Source of the DNA: UBA5336 sp039818165
Lineage (GTDB): Bacteria; Pseudomonadota; Alphaproteobacteria; Caulobacterales; Hyphomonadaceae
Assembly (NCBI GenBank): GCA_039818165.1
Contig: JBCBUL010000015.1
Location: 1 to 64,000 of the forward strand
Reading direction: 5' to 3'
DNA length: 64,000 nucleotides
Below the pieces are notes generated by a model. The model was not told the origin of the DNA. It did not search any database and saw only the letters and a list, made by a program, of their open reading frames with translations. Every line of letters starts with the position of its first letter. Within the stretch, counting starts at the first letter, position 1. Both the position numbers and the translations under genes were made by a program. Shown one piece after another: positions 42,982-51,883 of the stretch.

Positions 42982-44226
42982 TCAGTATGCCATGGCGGGC
43001 GTGTTGAACTGGGGCGGGAAATGCTCTGGCTTGACGTAGAGGTCTCCGGTGCGTTCCCCGATGCGCTTTAGCCTTTGCAGGTTCTTGTTTTCCGCGCAGT
43101 CCATCTTCTGCAGTTTGCTGATCTTTCCCGGGCCGAGGGGCTCACCTTCCTCATAAATGCCAAGCCGCTCCAGCCCTTTGCTATCCAGCACGGCGTCGTA
43201 GCGCTGGAATTCAAACAGGGGCTCGGGCGTTATGCAGTAGGGGGCTGCAAAACCGCGTTCCAGGTCCCAGGGGTTGGCCAGGCTGTCGACATCGGCATTG
43301 GTGGGATAGGGATGGCGTGGTCGGGACAGGGCCTGCATGATCTGAATCTGGTTCTTGCCAACATCCTGGATTGAGCCCGCCAGCGAGAAAATGGCCTGCT
43401 GTACCGCCACCATCCGCCCGAGCTTCCGGCTGGTGAAGCGCTGGCGGAACTCACCGGTGCCGACGGATGTGATCAGCAGATTGTCAGCGCCCGTGGGCCA
43501 TTCCAGACCATAGCCCGCCAGGGTCGTGTAGAGCCAGAATGCGACCGATGGATTGTTGAGCCCAGCCACGGCCCCGTCCATGAAGGCACCAGGTTCAGCC
43601 CCGTCTTCAATCTGCACCTCCACATGGTCGAAATAAGCTGGCGCAGCGGCACTGGCGCGGACGACGTTGCGCAGGACATAGTCCTTGTTTGGCCTGTCAT
43701 TCTCATCCGAGCGTTCCCAGAACTTCGCCTTTGGATTGTTTGTGATGACCCATGCGGAGCCGGAATCCATGCGTTTCGCCGTCACGCCCAATCCGGTTTT
43801 GAGAGCATCTGTGTCCAGTGTCATGTCACCGAGATGGGTGCGCAATTGGTCGTCGAGCTTGTCCGCATCGAAACGCGAGACGAAAATTTGAGGCAGGACG
43901 CGTGGGCTCGCGAAAATCTCAGATCCCATGGTCATATAGAGATCCTGAAGGTCCTTGACCGGCTTCCCCAGTGCCAGCCATGCCGCCACGATCGAGCCTG
44001 TCGACGTGCCGCCAATGAAGTCATAATAGTCAGCGAGAACGAAGCTGTCGCGTTCAGGTCCGGGCGGAATACGCTCCCTCAGGGTGTCTTCGATATGTCG
44101 CAAGATCCCACACGTGAGCAGGCCGCGAATTCCACCGCCATCCAGCGCAAGGATCCGTTTGGGGCCGCCGGGCATGAGGTGGCGGTCCCTCGGTCGTGAC
44201 ACATCCCAACGATAATCGCGTCCCAT
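42982..44226 (-). CDS. Patatin-like phospholipase
   Basis: 414 residues. All patatin active-site elements are seen: the oxyanion loop DGGGIRG (29-35), the nucleophile elbow GTSTGS with S75, and the catalytic Asp D217 in FMDGAV. The opening ILALDGGGIRGLLTCGILRHIEDTLRER and the ASAAAPAYFD block resemble both general lipid acyl hydrolases and the CapV group of CBASS effectors. No CD-NTase (cyclase), Cap2 or Cap3 gene lies nearby, so a defence role is unsupported. The ~90 residues at the C-terminus are not recognisable. Confidence 0.88.
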   Translation of the reverse strand: MGRDYRWDVSRPRDRHLMPGGPKRILALDGGGIRGLLTCGILRHIEDTLRERIPPGPERDSFVLADYYDFIGGTSTGSIVAAWLALGKPVKDLQDLYMTMGSEIFASPRVLPQIFVSRFDADKLDDQLRTHLGDMTLDTDALKTGLGVTAKRMDSGSAWVITNNPKAKFWERSDENDRPNKDYVLRNVVRASAAAPAYFDHVEVQIEDGAEPGAFMDGAVAGLNNPSVAFWLYTTLAGYGLEWPTGADNLLITSVGTGEFRQRFTSRKLGRMVAVQQAIFSLAGSIQDVGKNQIQIMQALSRPRHPYPTNADVDSLANPWDLERGFAAPYCITPEPLFEFQRYDAVLDSKGLERLGIYEEGEPLGPGKISKLQKMDCAENKNLQRLKRIGERTGDLYVKPEHFPPQFNTPAMAY

Positions 44227-44293
44227 GATGCACTCCCCATTTCAAAAGATTGGGTGAGCGTAACAGATTGAATCGCGTGGGAAAGCTTGCAGA

Positions 44294-45022
44294 TCAGGAG
44301 GCGGCCGCTGCCGCATTGAGGTAGAAGGCGGCAATCCACTGCCCGAGAAGGGCGTTATCGTGCGGTTTGGAGAGGGATGCCGTCGCTGAGTCCACCTGGG
44401 CGTCTGACAGCGGAGCTCCGCGCCGGTTCTCATAGAGGGCTGTGGCGAAGGCATCAGAAAACTCGGGGTGCCCTTGGAAGCTGATCGCGGGACCCTGAAT
44501 ATAGGACAGACCTGCATAGGGGCAGAAGTCAGAGGCCGCGGTGACAGCGGCGCCCGGCGGTGGAGCGATGACCTGGTCCTGATGGCTCACGGCGAGCGAA
44601 AACGTGTCTTGGTCTCGCTCGCCCATCCAGGGGGCATTCGAGGTGATATCATAGGAATGCCTGCCCAGGCCCCAGCCCTTATCCGATTTCTTGACCTGGC
44701 CCCCAAGGGCTTGTGCGATGGCCTGGTGCCCAAAGCAGATGCCCACTTGGGGTGTCCGTGCTGCGGCTGCCCAACGGATGAAATCCATGAGCGGCGACAT
44801 CCATGGCTCAGGATCATAAACGCCCACCGGTGAGCCTGTGATCAGGATGCCGTCGAGGCTTTCCGGGTCAGGCAGCCGTTCTCCATTGCCCAAGGCGCAG
44901 CTTTCAAAAGAAAGGCCTGGCTTTGCACCGCCGATGAGGTCTGAGAACATCTCTGGATAGTCGGGAAATCGACTACGAAGTGACGCCATCGGACGGCCCG
45001 TTTCGATGATCGTGATCTTCAT
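44294..45022 (-). CDS. Class I glutamine amidotransferase-like protein
   Basis: 242 residues of the GMP-synthase-type amidotransferase family, without a synthetase domain. C96 in GICFGHQ is the nucleophile, and FQGHPEF supplies the catalytic His-Glu. The opening MKITIIETGRP and the ITGSPVGVYD loop fit a stand-alone YfeJ-like enzyme, whose acceptor is generally unknown. It ends 67 nt before the patatin gene and its start abuts the DUF885 gene stop by 2 nt, so these are probably one unit. Confidence 0.87.
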   Translation of the reverse strand: MKITIIETGRPMASLRSRFPDYPEMFSDLIGGAKPGLSFESCALGNGERLPDPESLDGILITGSPVGVYDPEPWMSPLMDFIRWAAAARTPQVGICFGHQAIAQALGGQVKKSDKGWGLGRHSYDITSNAPWMGERDQDTFSLAVSHQDQVIAPPPGAAVTAASDFCPYAGLSYIQGPAISFQGHPEFSDAFATALYENRRGAPLSDAQVDSATASLSKPHDNALLGQWIAAFYLNAAAAAS

Positions 45023-45023
45023 C

Positions 45024-46844
45024 TCAAGGCGTTCGGGATTCTGCCGTTAGCGGCAGGACCGCTTTTTGATCTTCGACCCACTGCCTCATACGGGCCTGGA
45101 GCGTCGAAAGAGGCATGGAGCCTTCACCGAGCAAATGATCGTGGAAGGCGCGCAGGTCAAAGTCGGCACCAAGGGCGTTTTCGGCCTCTCCGCGCAATTC
45201 CAGAATTTTGAGCTCGCCGACTTTGTACGCGACCGCCTGACCCGGCCAACCGATGTAGCGTGTGACTTCAGTTTCAATGTTCAGCGGGCTGAGCGCCGTG
45301 TTCTCTATAAAACAGGCTTCTGCTTGCGCGCGGGACCAGCCATACCAGTGCAGGCCTGTATCTGCCACGAGGCGACAGGCGCGCCACATCTCATAGGACA
45401 GGGCGCCGAACCGCTCATAGGGCGTAGTGTAGATGCCCGCTTCGCCAGCAAGTTTTTCCGCATACAGCGCCCAGCCTTCACCAAACGCAGTAGCGTAGAA
45501 TGAGCGGCGGAAGTCCGGCACATCCCGCATTTCCTGGGCGAGGGCGATTTGAAGGTGGTGGCCTGGCACAGCCTCGTGGGCAGTCAGGGCTGGCAACTCG
45601 TAGAGCGGTCGCTGGTCCAGGCGAAACGTGTTGACCAAGTAGGTGCCCGAGCGTCCGGTCTCAGGGTCGCCCTGGGCATACCGCCCGGTGGTATACCCCG
45701 GAGCAATCGAGGCTGGCACGGGTGAGACGCCATAGGGCAGACGCGGAAGGCGACCAAAGAATTGGGGGAGGCTTGCATCGAGGCGTTTGGAGATGGTCGA
45801 CGCCTTTTCCAGCAAGTCCTGAGGCGTGCGGGCGTAAAAGCGGGAGTCTTCGCGGAGGAAACGGAGAAAGCCGTCAAAGTCGCCCGCGAATCCAACCTCT
45901 TCGATGATCGCCTTCATCTCTTCCCGGATGCGAGCGACTTCGTTTTGGCCGATTGTGTGGATTTCTTCTGGGCTCAATCCGGCGCCTGCGGTGTGAAAGT
46001 CGACCAGGCGGGCATAGGCTTGGCGGCCACCGCGCAGGCCCGCGAGGCCCGGTGCTGTGCGGGTCCTAGGTGCGTAATCCTTCTCGAGAAAGGTCTCGAG
46101 TGTCTCATAAGCGTCCAACGCAGCTTCAACTGCGATCAGACCCTCTCGGGTCAGGCGCGCTCTGTCTGCGGTTGCGATGCTGTCCGGTAGGTCCCCCAAT
46201 GGGGCATACAAATCGGAGTCTTCGGCGCGCGACTCGGTCTGCTCTTTGACCTGCGAGATGACCGTGTTCAGCGGGTCGGAGTGTGATGTCCAACCGCTGG
46301 CCATGCCGCGGCGCATATTTTCGATGCTGGTCTCGAAGTAGCGCGGCGTGTCGTTGAGCCTGGCAATGTAGGCTTCCGCATCCTCAACACTGCGAAGGCG
46401 TGCGCGGGCAGCGGCAAAGACGGGCGATGAATGAAATCCACTGTCACCAGTGAACGGTATACGCGCGCTATCGATCTCGGAGCGCATAACGACACCATTG
46501 AGGAGGTGCTCAAGAATCGCGGTGTCGATCACCTGATCGCTTGAAACCGACTCTAATCGATTGAGCAAAGCCGCCGCTTCACGCGCCTGTTGTATGGTCG
46601 CAGCACGCGAAGTGTCCGTCCAGGCGACGGGTCCAGTCCCTGTGCCGCGCGCTGCGGCGCTTGGCTCGTGCGTGCGCTGGAACGCAGCATAGTCTTCTAT
46701 AACCGCTTCGAGCGAATCTATCTGTGCGCTTTCACTTTGAAGCGGTGGTTCGGCATGCGCGGGAGCCCTTAGAAATACAAAGGAAATCGCCACGACAAAG
46801 TGGCGCATGCCCGGAACCAAAAGCGCGCGTTGACACCTACCCAT
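45024..46844 (-). CDS. DUF885 family exported metallopeptidase-like protein
   Basis: 606 residues from the ATG at 46844, preceded by GAGAGG; the next Met (46808) lacks a ribosome site. A signal peptide ends near PAHA (about 31). The central feature is HEAVPGHHLQ, the zinc-binding His/Glu set of DUF885 proteins, with a downstream EGWALYAEKLA that supplies another ligand. These proteins are related to M32/gluzincin peptidases. Activity and substrate are unknown. Divergent from sdhC with only 48 nt between. Confidence 0.85.
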   Translation of the reverse strand: MGRCQRALLVPGMRHFVVAISFVFLRAPAHAEPPLQSESAQIDSLEAVIEDYAAFQRTHEPSAAARGTGTGPVAWTDTSRAATIQQAREAAALLNRLESVSSDQVIDTAILEHLLNGVVMRSEIDSARIPFTGDSGFHSSPVFAAARARLRSVEDAEAYIARLNDTPRYFETSIENMRRGMASGWTSHSDPLNTVISQVKEQTESRAEDSDLYAPLGDLPDSIATADRARLTREGLIAVEAALDAYETLETFLEKDYAPRTRTAPGLAGLRGGRQAYARLVDFHTAGAGLSPEEIHTIGQNEVARIREEMKAIIEEVGFAGDFDGFLRFLREDSRFYARTPQDLLEKASTISKRLDASLPQFFGRLPRLPYGVSPVPASIAPGYTTGRYAQGDPETGRSGTYLVNTFRLDQRPLYELPALTAHEAVPGHHLQIALAQEMRDVPDFRRSFYATAFGEGWALYAEKLAGEAGIYTTPYERFGALSYEMWRACRLVADTGLHWYGWSRAQAEACFIENTALSPLNIETEVTRYIGWPGQAVAYKVGELKILELRGEAENALGADFDLRAFHDHLLGEGSMPLSTLQARMRQWVEDQKAVLPLTAESRTP

Positions 46845-46892
46845 GCCTCTCTAAGAACACCGACAGAATGCGAACGCAAGTGAGGCAAGTGC

Positions 46893-47312
46893 ATGTCAAG
46901 TGGTGATTGGACCGATCCGCGACCCCTGTCGCCCCATCTGCAGGTGTGGCGGTTCCACCTGACAATGCTCGCCTCGATCATGCACCGGATTACCGGGTCT
47001 GCGCTCTATTTTGGAAGTGCTTTGATTGCAGCCTGGATTTTCGCGCTGACGCTGACGCCTCAAACCACGGGCGAGGCGCCCCAATTCTACCAGTTGATTG
47101 AGACGTTGATTACCTCGATCCCCGGACAGATCTTGCTGGTGCTCTGGGCGGCAGCCGTCCTCTACCACTTCGCCAACGGGATTCGCCACTTGCTGTGGGA
47201 CGGCCCTCGCATCGGCTTCGACCCGAAGACGGCCAGCACATGGTCGGCCTTCAATTTCCTTTTCGCGATCGTGGGGGCCGCTGGTCTCTGGGCCGCCGCA
47301 ACCTTCATCTAG
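46893..47312 (+). CDS. sdhC: Succinate dehydrogenase cytochrome b556 subunit
   Basis: 139 residues, three membrane helices. The signature RPLSPHLQVWRFHLTMLASIMHRITGS carries the quinone-site Ser/Arg, and the second-helix H in YHFANGIRHL is a heme b ligand. First gene of sdhCDAB. AAGTGAGGCAAGTG precedes the ATG. Anchors the SdhAB heads to the inner membrane and passes electrons to quinone. Confidence 0.95.
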   Translation: MSSGDWTDPRPLSPHLQVWRFHLTMLASIMHRITGSALYFGSALIAAWIFALTLTPQTTGEAPQFYQLIETLITSIPGQILLVLWAAAVLYHFANGIRHLLWDGPRIGFDPKTASTWSAFNFLFAIVGAAGLWAAATFI

Positions 47313-47323
47313 GAGGGCTTTTC

Positions 47324-47722
47324 ATGGCTTCGTCCCCAGACTTCTCCACGCCCATGGCCCGCGCACGCGGATTGGGATCCGCCAAGGCCGGCACGGACCA
47401 CCATATCCGCCAGCGTGTGTCAGCAATCGCTCTGATTTTTCTGGTCCCGTGGTTCCTCTACTCGGTTATCCATGCAAGCCAGGCAGGCTTTGCGGGTGCC
47501 CAGGCTTGGGTGGCGCAACCCTGGAATGCGATTCTACTGATTTTGACGTTCGGCGCGGCCTTCTACCACATGCGTCTCGGTATGCAGGTCGTCATCGAGG
47601 ATTATATCAACAAGAGTGGAAGGAAGAGCGCGCTGTTGATTGCGAACACGTTTGCCACATTGGCCCTGTTCGCCGTCACCGCGCTCAGCGTTCTGAAAAT
47701 CTGGATTTCGGTTGGCGCCTGA
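47324..47722 (+). CDS. sdhD: Succinate dehydrogenase membrane anchor subunit
   Basis: 132 residues with three hydrophobic helices. The N-terminal part reads TDHHIRQRVSAIALIFLVPWF, and FYHMRLGMQVVIEDYI contains the second heme-ligand His and the quinone-site Tyr/Asp region. Start at the ATG at 47324, 11 nt after sdhC and preceded by AGGAGGGC. A longer in-frame start would overlap sdhC. Middle of the sdh operon, 28 nt upstream of sdhA. Confidence 0.93.
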   Translation: MASSPDFSTPMARARGLGSAKAGTDHHIRQRVSAIALIFLVPWFLYSVIHASQAGFAGAQAWVAQPWNAILLILTFGAAFYHMRLGMQVVIEDYINKSGRKSALLIANTFATLALFAVTALSVLKIWISVGA

Positions 47723-47750
47723 AGGTGCTGGCTTCGGGAGGACGATCGAT

Positions 47751-49541
47751 ATGAGCGAGTATGAGTGGACTGATCACACCTATGACGTTGTTGTAGTCGG
47801 CGCTGGCGGCTCGGGCCTTCGTGCTGCTTTGGGCGCCGCACAAGCTGGTCTTCGCACCGCCTGTATCTCCAAAGTCTTCCCAACACGGTCCCATACGGTG
47901 GCTGCGCAGGGTGGCATCGCCGCAAGCCTGGGCAACATGGGCCCGGACGATTGGCGCTGGCACATGTATGACACCGTCAAGGGTTCCGACTGGCTCGGCG
48001 ACCAGGATGCGATCGAGTATCTCTGCCGTGAAGCGCCAGCCGCTGTGTATGAGCTTGAGCACTGGGGCATGCCGTTCTCGCGCAACCCTGAGGGCAAAAT
48101 CTATCAGCGCCCGTTTGGCGGCCACACAACCGAGTATGGCGAGGGTCCGCCTGTGCAACGCACCTGCGCAGCGGCAGACCGAACGGGGCACGCAATGCTC
48201 CACACGCTCTATGGCCAGTGCGTGAAAAACGAGACCGAGTTCTTCATCGAATACTTCGCCATGGACCTCATCATGGATGATGAAGGCGTCTGCCGCGGCG
48301 TGACGGCCTGGAAACTGGACGATGGAACGCTCCATCGCTTCAGCGCCCAGAAAACGGTTTTGGCGACGGGCGGATATGGCCGGGCCTATTTCTCATGTAC
48401 GTCGGCCCACACATGTACGGGCGACGGCAATGCCATGGTGCTCCGCGCTGGTTTGCCGCTCCAGGATATGGAGTTCATCCAGTTCCACCCCACCGGCATT
48501 TATGGCGCGGGCTGCCTGATCACTGAGGGCGCCCGCGGCGAAGGCGGGTATCTCACCAATTCCGAAGGTGAGCGCTTCATGGAGCGCTATGCGCCCAGCG
48601 TGAAAGACCTGGCCCCGCGAGATATGGTTTCTCGGTCCATGACGATTGAAATCCGCGAGGGCCGCGGCGTGGGCGAAGGCAAGGACCATATCTACCTGCA
48701 CCTTGACCATTTGCCGCCGGAAACGCTGGCGGAACGTCTTCCGGGCATTTCGGAGACCGCGCGGGTCTTCTCAGGGGTCGACGTGAACAAGGAACCGATC
48801 CCTGTTTTGCCGACGGTGCATTACAATATGGGCGGAATTCCGACGAATTATCACGGCGAAGTGCTGACCAAGGCAAATGGGGACCCTGACCATGTGGTGT
48901 CAGGTCTGATGGCGGTGGGTGAAGCGGCATGTGTGTCCGTGCACGGTGCAAACCGACTTGGCTCGAACTCCCTGATTGATCTGGTGGTGTTCGGCCGTGC
49001 AGCCGGTCTGCATTGCGGGCGAACTGTTGAAGCCGGTGCCAGCCAGCCTGACATCTCGGATGCCTGGACGGACAAACATGTCGGCCGCCTCGATAAGCTG
49101 CGGAATGCGTCGGGCGATCAGCCAGTCGCAGACCTCCGCCTCGAGATGCAGAAAGCAATGCAGGAGAACTGCGCGGTGTTCCGCACCGGTGACATCCTGC
49201 GAGAAGGCGTAGAGCGCATCGACGGCGTATTCGACAAACTGCCAGGGCTTGATGTGAAAGATCGCGGGATGATCTGGAACACGGATCTGGTCGAGGCGCT
49301 CGAGTTCGACAACCTCATCGCGCAGGCTGCAGTCACCGTTAACTCAGCAGCCAACCGCGAGGAAAGCCGCGGCGCCCACGCCCGGGAAGATTTTGCGGAT
49401 CGCGACGACACCAACTGGATGAAGCACACCCTGGCATGGGTCGATGATGGCGGGCGCGTATCCATCGATTACCGCCCGATCCACGACTACACCATGTCCA
49501 ATGATGTGGGCTACATCGAGCCGAAAAAGCGGGTCTATTGA
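47751..49541 (+). CDS. sdhA: Succinate dehydrogenase flavoprotein subunit
   Basis: 596 residues from the ATG at 47751, preceded by GGGAGGA. FAD site VVVVGAGGSGLRAALGAA, the covalent FAD His H48 in RSHTVAAQGG, substrate Arg/His regions HPTGIYGAG and EGARGEGGYLTN, and the C-terminal DYRPIHDYTMSNDVGYIEPKKRVY are intact. Oxidises succinate to fumarate in the TCA cycle. An unusually long 246-nt spacer separates it from sdhB. Confidence 0.97.
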   Translation: MSEYEWTDHTYDVVVVGAGGSGLRAALGAAQAGLRTACISKVFPTRSHTVAAQGGIAASLGNMGPDDWRWHMYDTVKGSDWLGDQDAIEYLCREAPAAVYELEHWGMPFSRNPEGKIYQRPFGGHTTEYGEGPPVQRTCAAADRTGHAMLHTLYGQCVKNETEFFIEYFAMDLIMDDEGVCRGVTAWKLDDGTLHRFSAQKTVLATGGYGRAYFSCTSAHTCTGDGNAMVLRAGLPLQDMEFIQFHPTGIYGAGCLITEGARGEGGYLTNSEGERFMERYAPSVKDLAPRDMVSRSMTIEIREGRGVGEGKDHIYLHLDHLPPETLAERLPGISETARVFSGVDVNKEPIPVLPTVHYNMGGIPTNYHGEVLTKANGDPDHVVSGLMAVGEAACVSVHGANRLGSNSLIDLVVFGRAAGLHCGRTVEAGASQPDISDAWTDKHVGRLDKLRNASGDQPVADLRLEMQKAMQENCAVFRTGDILREGVERIDGVFDKLPGLDVKDRGMIWNTDLVEALEFDNLIAQAAVTVNSAANREESRGAHAREDFADRDDTNWMKHTLAWVDDGGRVSIDYRPIHDYTMSNDVGYIEPKKRVY

Positions 49542-49595
49542 TCCAGGTTCGGGTCTGGTGATCTGGACACTGCAATACAAGTTCTGGCCTCAGAG

Positions 49596-49620
49596 CCGGT
49601 CGTTCGACTTGAGCGACCGG
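49596..49620. repeat. Hairpin in the sdhA-sdhB spacer
   Basis: A 7-bp perfect inverted repeat CCGGTCG/CGACCGG (49596-49602/49614-49620) 55 nt after sdhA. No T-run follows. Could be a processing or 3'-stabilising element that separates sdhCDA and sdhB mRNA levels. Confidence 0.4.
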
Positions 49621-49787
49621 TCCTAGCTTGGGCATCCGAGAATTTCTGCGAGGCGCCCGCCCAGCCGGATCGACGGACAGGTCCGGGCAAATCGGTGCGG
49701 CATAGCGTCCAGACGCGGCGCTCGCCGTAGTGTTTTGGCCGCAAACGGATAAGTCAGTTTTAGAGCAACAGGGAACAGAGCTTCGCC

Positions 49788-50570
49788 ATGGTTCAGTTGA
49801 CGCTTCCGCGTAATTCAAAACTCACCACAGGCAAGACGTGGCCAAAGCCGGAAGGCGCCACGAAGCTCAAGAAGTTCAAGGTTTACCGCTACAGCCCCGA
49901 AGAGGGCGGAAACCCGCGCTGGGACACCTATTGGGTCGACCTCGACAAATGCGGTCCGATGATCCTGGACGTTCTTTTCTACATCAAGAACAAGGTCGAT
50001 CCGACCTTGGCGTTCCGTCGGTCGTGCCGCGAAGGCGTTTGCGGTTCCTGCGCCATGAACATTGGTGGCCATAACACGATTGCCTGCACCAAAGGCTGGG
50101 ACGAGATCGCCGGTTCGACCATTACAATCGCGCCGCTACCGCACTTGCCTGTCGTGCGTGACCTGGTCCCCGACCTGACGAATTTTTACGCACAGCACGC
50201 TTATGTGCAGCCGTTCCTGAAGACCGACACACCCGAACCTGAGAAGGAATGGAAGCAGTCGGAAGCAGATCGCGAAGAGCTTGATGGGCTTTATGAGTGC
50301 ATCCTGTGCGCGTCCTGTTCGACGTCCTGCCCGTCTTACTGGTGGAATGGCGACAAATATCTCGGCCCTGCGGCGCTGCTCCAGGCCTATCGCTGGCTGA
50401 TCGACTCACGTGACGAAGCCACCGGTGATCGCCTGGATGACCTGGAAGACCCCTTCAAGCTCTACCGCTGCCACACCATCATGAATTGCGCCCAGGTGTG
50501 CCCCAAGGGGCTGAACCCGGCCAAAGCAATCGCCAAGATCAAGCACATGATGGTGGAACGCGTTTCTTAG
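49788..50570 (+). CDS. sdhB: Succinate dehydrogenase iron-sulfur subunit
   Basis: 260 residues. Three cluster motifs are complete: the [2Fe-2S] set in SCREGVCGSCAMNIGG with the later C, the [4Fe-4S] set CILCASCSTSCP, and the [3Fe-4S] set CHTIMNCAQVCPKG. Carries electrons from SdhA FAD to the SdhCD quinone site. Start at the ATG at 49788. The 3' end is 192 nt before ruvC. Confidence 0.97.
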   Translation: MVQLTLPRNSKLTTGKTWPKPEGATKLKKFKVYRYSPEEGGNPRWDTYWVDLDKCGPMILDVLFYIKNKVDPTLAFRRSCREGVCGSCAMNIGGHNTIACTKGWDEIAGSTITIAPLPHLPVVRDLVPDLTNFYAQHAYVQPFLKTDTPEPEKEWKQSEADREELDGLYECILCASCSTSCPSYWWNGDKYLGPAALLQAYRWLIDSRDEATGDRLDDLEDPFKLYRCHTIMNCAQVCPKGLNPAKAIAKIKHMMVERVS

Positions 50571-50762
50571 TCAGAACAGTTTGGATCGTGCCTTCGATAA
50601 GCGGGGCGGGTCGTGTGAACCGACTTACCTTAAGTTCCAGTTCTAGCCCGCACAAAAAGACCAAATGCCGACCCTCCAGGACTGCCAAGATTTTTCGGGA
50701 GACCTGAACAAACCGCGAAAATCGCAAGACGCTGTTAATCACACGCGTTACACTACAGCCCT

Positions 50763-51260
50763 ATGACACAGACGAATCGTATTCTCGGGATCGACCCTGG
50801 TTTGCGTGCCACGGGGTGGGGCGTTGTTGATCAAGTTGGTGCTCGGCTCATCCATGTGGCCCATGGCGTGATCAAAGTGGACCCCAGTGCCCCCCTGGCC
50901 GTCCGGCTCGCGGGCATCTTCTCCGAGGTGTCTGCACTGGTACTGGCTCACCGTCCCCATGCAGCGGGCGTTGAGGAAACTCTCGTGAATGCGGGTCCGC
51001 GGAGTGCTCTAAAGCTCGGCCAAGCCCGCGGCGCAGCCATGGCAGCGCTGGCGCGGGAGGGCGTCACCGTCTCCGAGCATGCCCCGCGCCAGATCAAGCT
51101 CGCCGTTGTGGGCACGGGTGGGGCAGACAAGGACCAGGTCGCGTTCATGGTCCAGCGCCTTCTGCCCCGGGCAGGAAAGGTCACGGCTGACGCCGCCGAC
51201 GCGCTTGCTTGCGCCATTTGCGCAGCACACTTCCACAACGCGCCGGGGAGGGTGGCATGA
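50763..51260 (+). CDS. ruvC: Holliday junction resolvase RuvC
   Basis: 165 residues. Catalytic acids are D11 (GIDPGL), E71 (VEETLV), D143 and D146 (DAADALA); the Lys-rich QIKLAVVGTGGADKDQV loop for junction binding is present. Cuts four-way junctions. ATGA overlap with ruvA at the end. The spacer before ruvC has no clear GTTC-N7-GTTC LexA box, unlike many alphaproteobacterial ruvC promoters. Confidence 0.96.
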   Translation: MTQTNRILGIDPGLRATGWGVVDQVGARLIHVAHGVIKVDPSAPLAVRLAGIFSEVSALVLAHRPHAAGVEETLVNAGPRSALKLGQARGAAMAALAREGVTVSEHAPRQIKLAVVGTGGADKDQVAFMVQRLLPRAGKVTADAADALACAICAAHFHNAPGRVA

Positions 51261-51883
51261 TTATCGGCCGGCTGAAGGGCGAGATTGCGGCTGTCGGCGC
51301 AGACACCGTGCTGATCGATGTGAACGGCGTTGGCTATGTGGCCCAGGCAGGCTCGCGCCTGCTGGCCAAGCTCAGCCCGGGCGATCAGGCCGAGCTTCAT
51401 ATCGAGACCAAGGTCACGGAAAACTCGATCACCATGTACGCCTTCCCGACGGATGAAGAGCGCGCATGGTTTGTCCGCTTGCAGGATGTCCACGGCGTGG
51501 CGGGGAAGGCGGCAATGGCACTGCTGGATGCGATCAGTCCGGCCGAACTTATGGACGCCATCGCGCTGGGAGACGTGGCCACGGTCACGCGCGCCAAGGG
51601 CGTCGGCAAGAAGTTGGCAGAGCGGATCGTGGGCGAACTGGCGGGCAAGGCCCCGCCGCTGGGCCGGTTCGGTAGCTTCGGCGTGCAGGCTGTGCCGGGC
51701 CTAGCAAGCCAAGCCACTGCTCCCGCAAGCGGCGCGCGGCAGGAAGCTATCTCGGCTCTGCAAAACCTTGGCTATGGCCCCACAGATGCCGCCCGCGCAG
51801 TGGCTGCCGCCGCCAAGTCTGACGGCGAGGCTGACACCGCTGCCCTGATCAAAGCCGCGCTCAAAGAGCTTAACCCATCATGA
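51257..51883 (+). CDS. ruvA: Holliday junction helicase subunit RuvA
   Basis: 208 residues. N-terminal OB fold (MIIGRLKGEIAAVGADTVLIDVNGVGY), helix-hairpin-helix DNA-binding region with LQDVHGVAGKAAMALLD and RAKGVGKKLAERIVGEL, and the C-terminal three-helix domain that touches RuvB (REAISALQNLGYGPTDAARAVAAA). Starts inside the ruvC stop (ATGA) and overlaps ruvB the same way, so the three are translationally coupled. Confidence 0.96.
   Translation: MIIGRLKGEIAAVGADTVLIDVNGVGYVAQAGSRLLAKLSPGDQAELHIETKVTENSITMYAFPTDEERAWFVRLQDVHGVAGKAAMALLDAISPAELMDAIALGDVATVTRAKGVGKKLAERIVGELAGKAPPLGRFGSFGVQAVPGLASQATAPASGARQEAISALQNLGYGPTDAARAVAAAAKSDGEADTAALIKAALKELNPS

Noticed and set aside
42982..45022. 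CBASS operon (patatin effector)
   Set aside because: Neighbours are a glutamine amidotransferase and a metallopeptidase; no CD-NTase or Cap2/Cap3.
50571..50762. Possible LexA box before ruvC
   Set aside because: GTTC and GAAC half-sites occur but not at the 7-nt spacing of the alphaproteobacterial SOS box.
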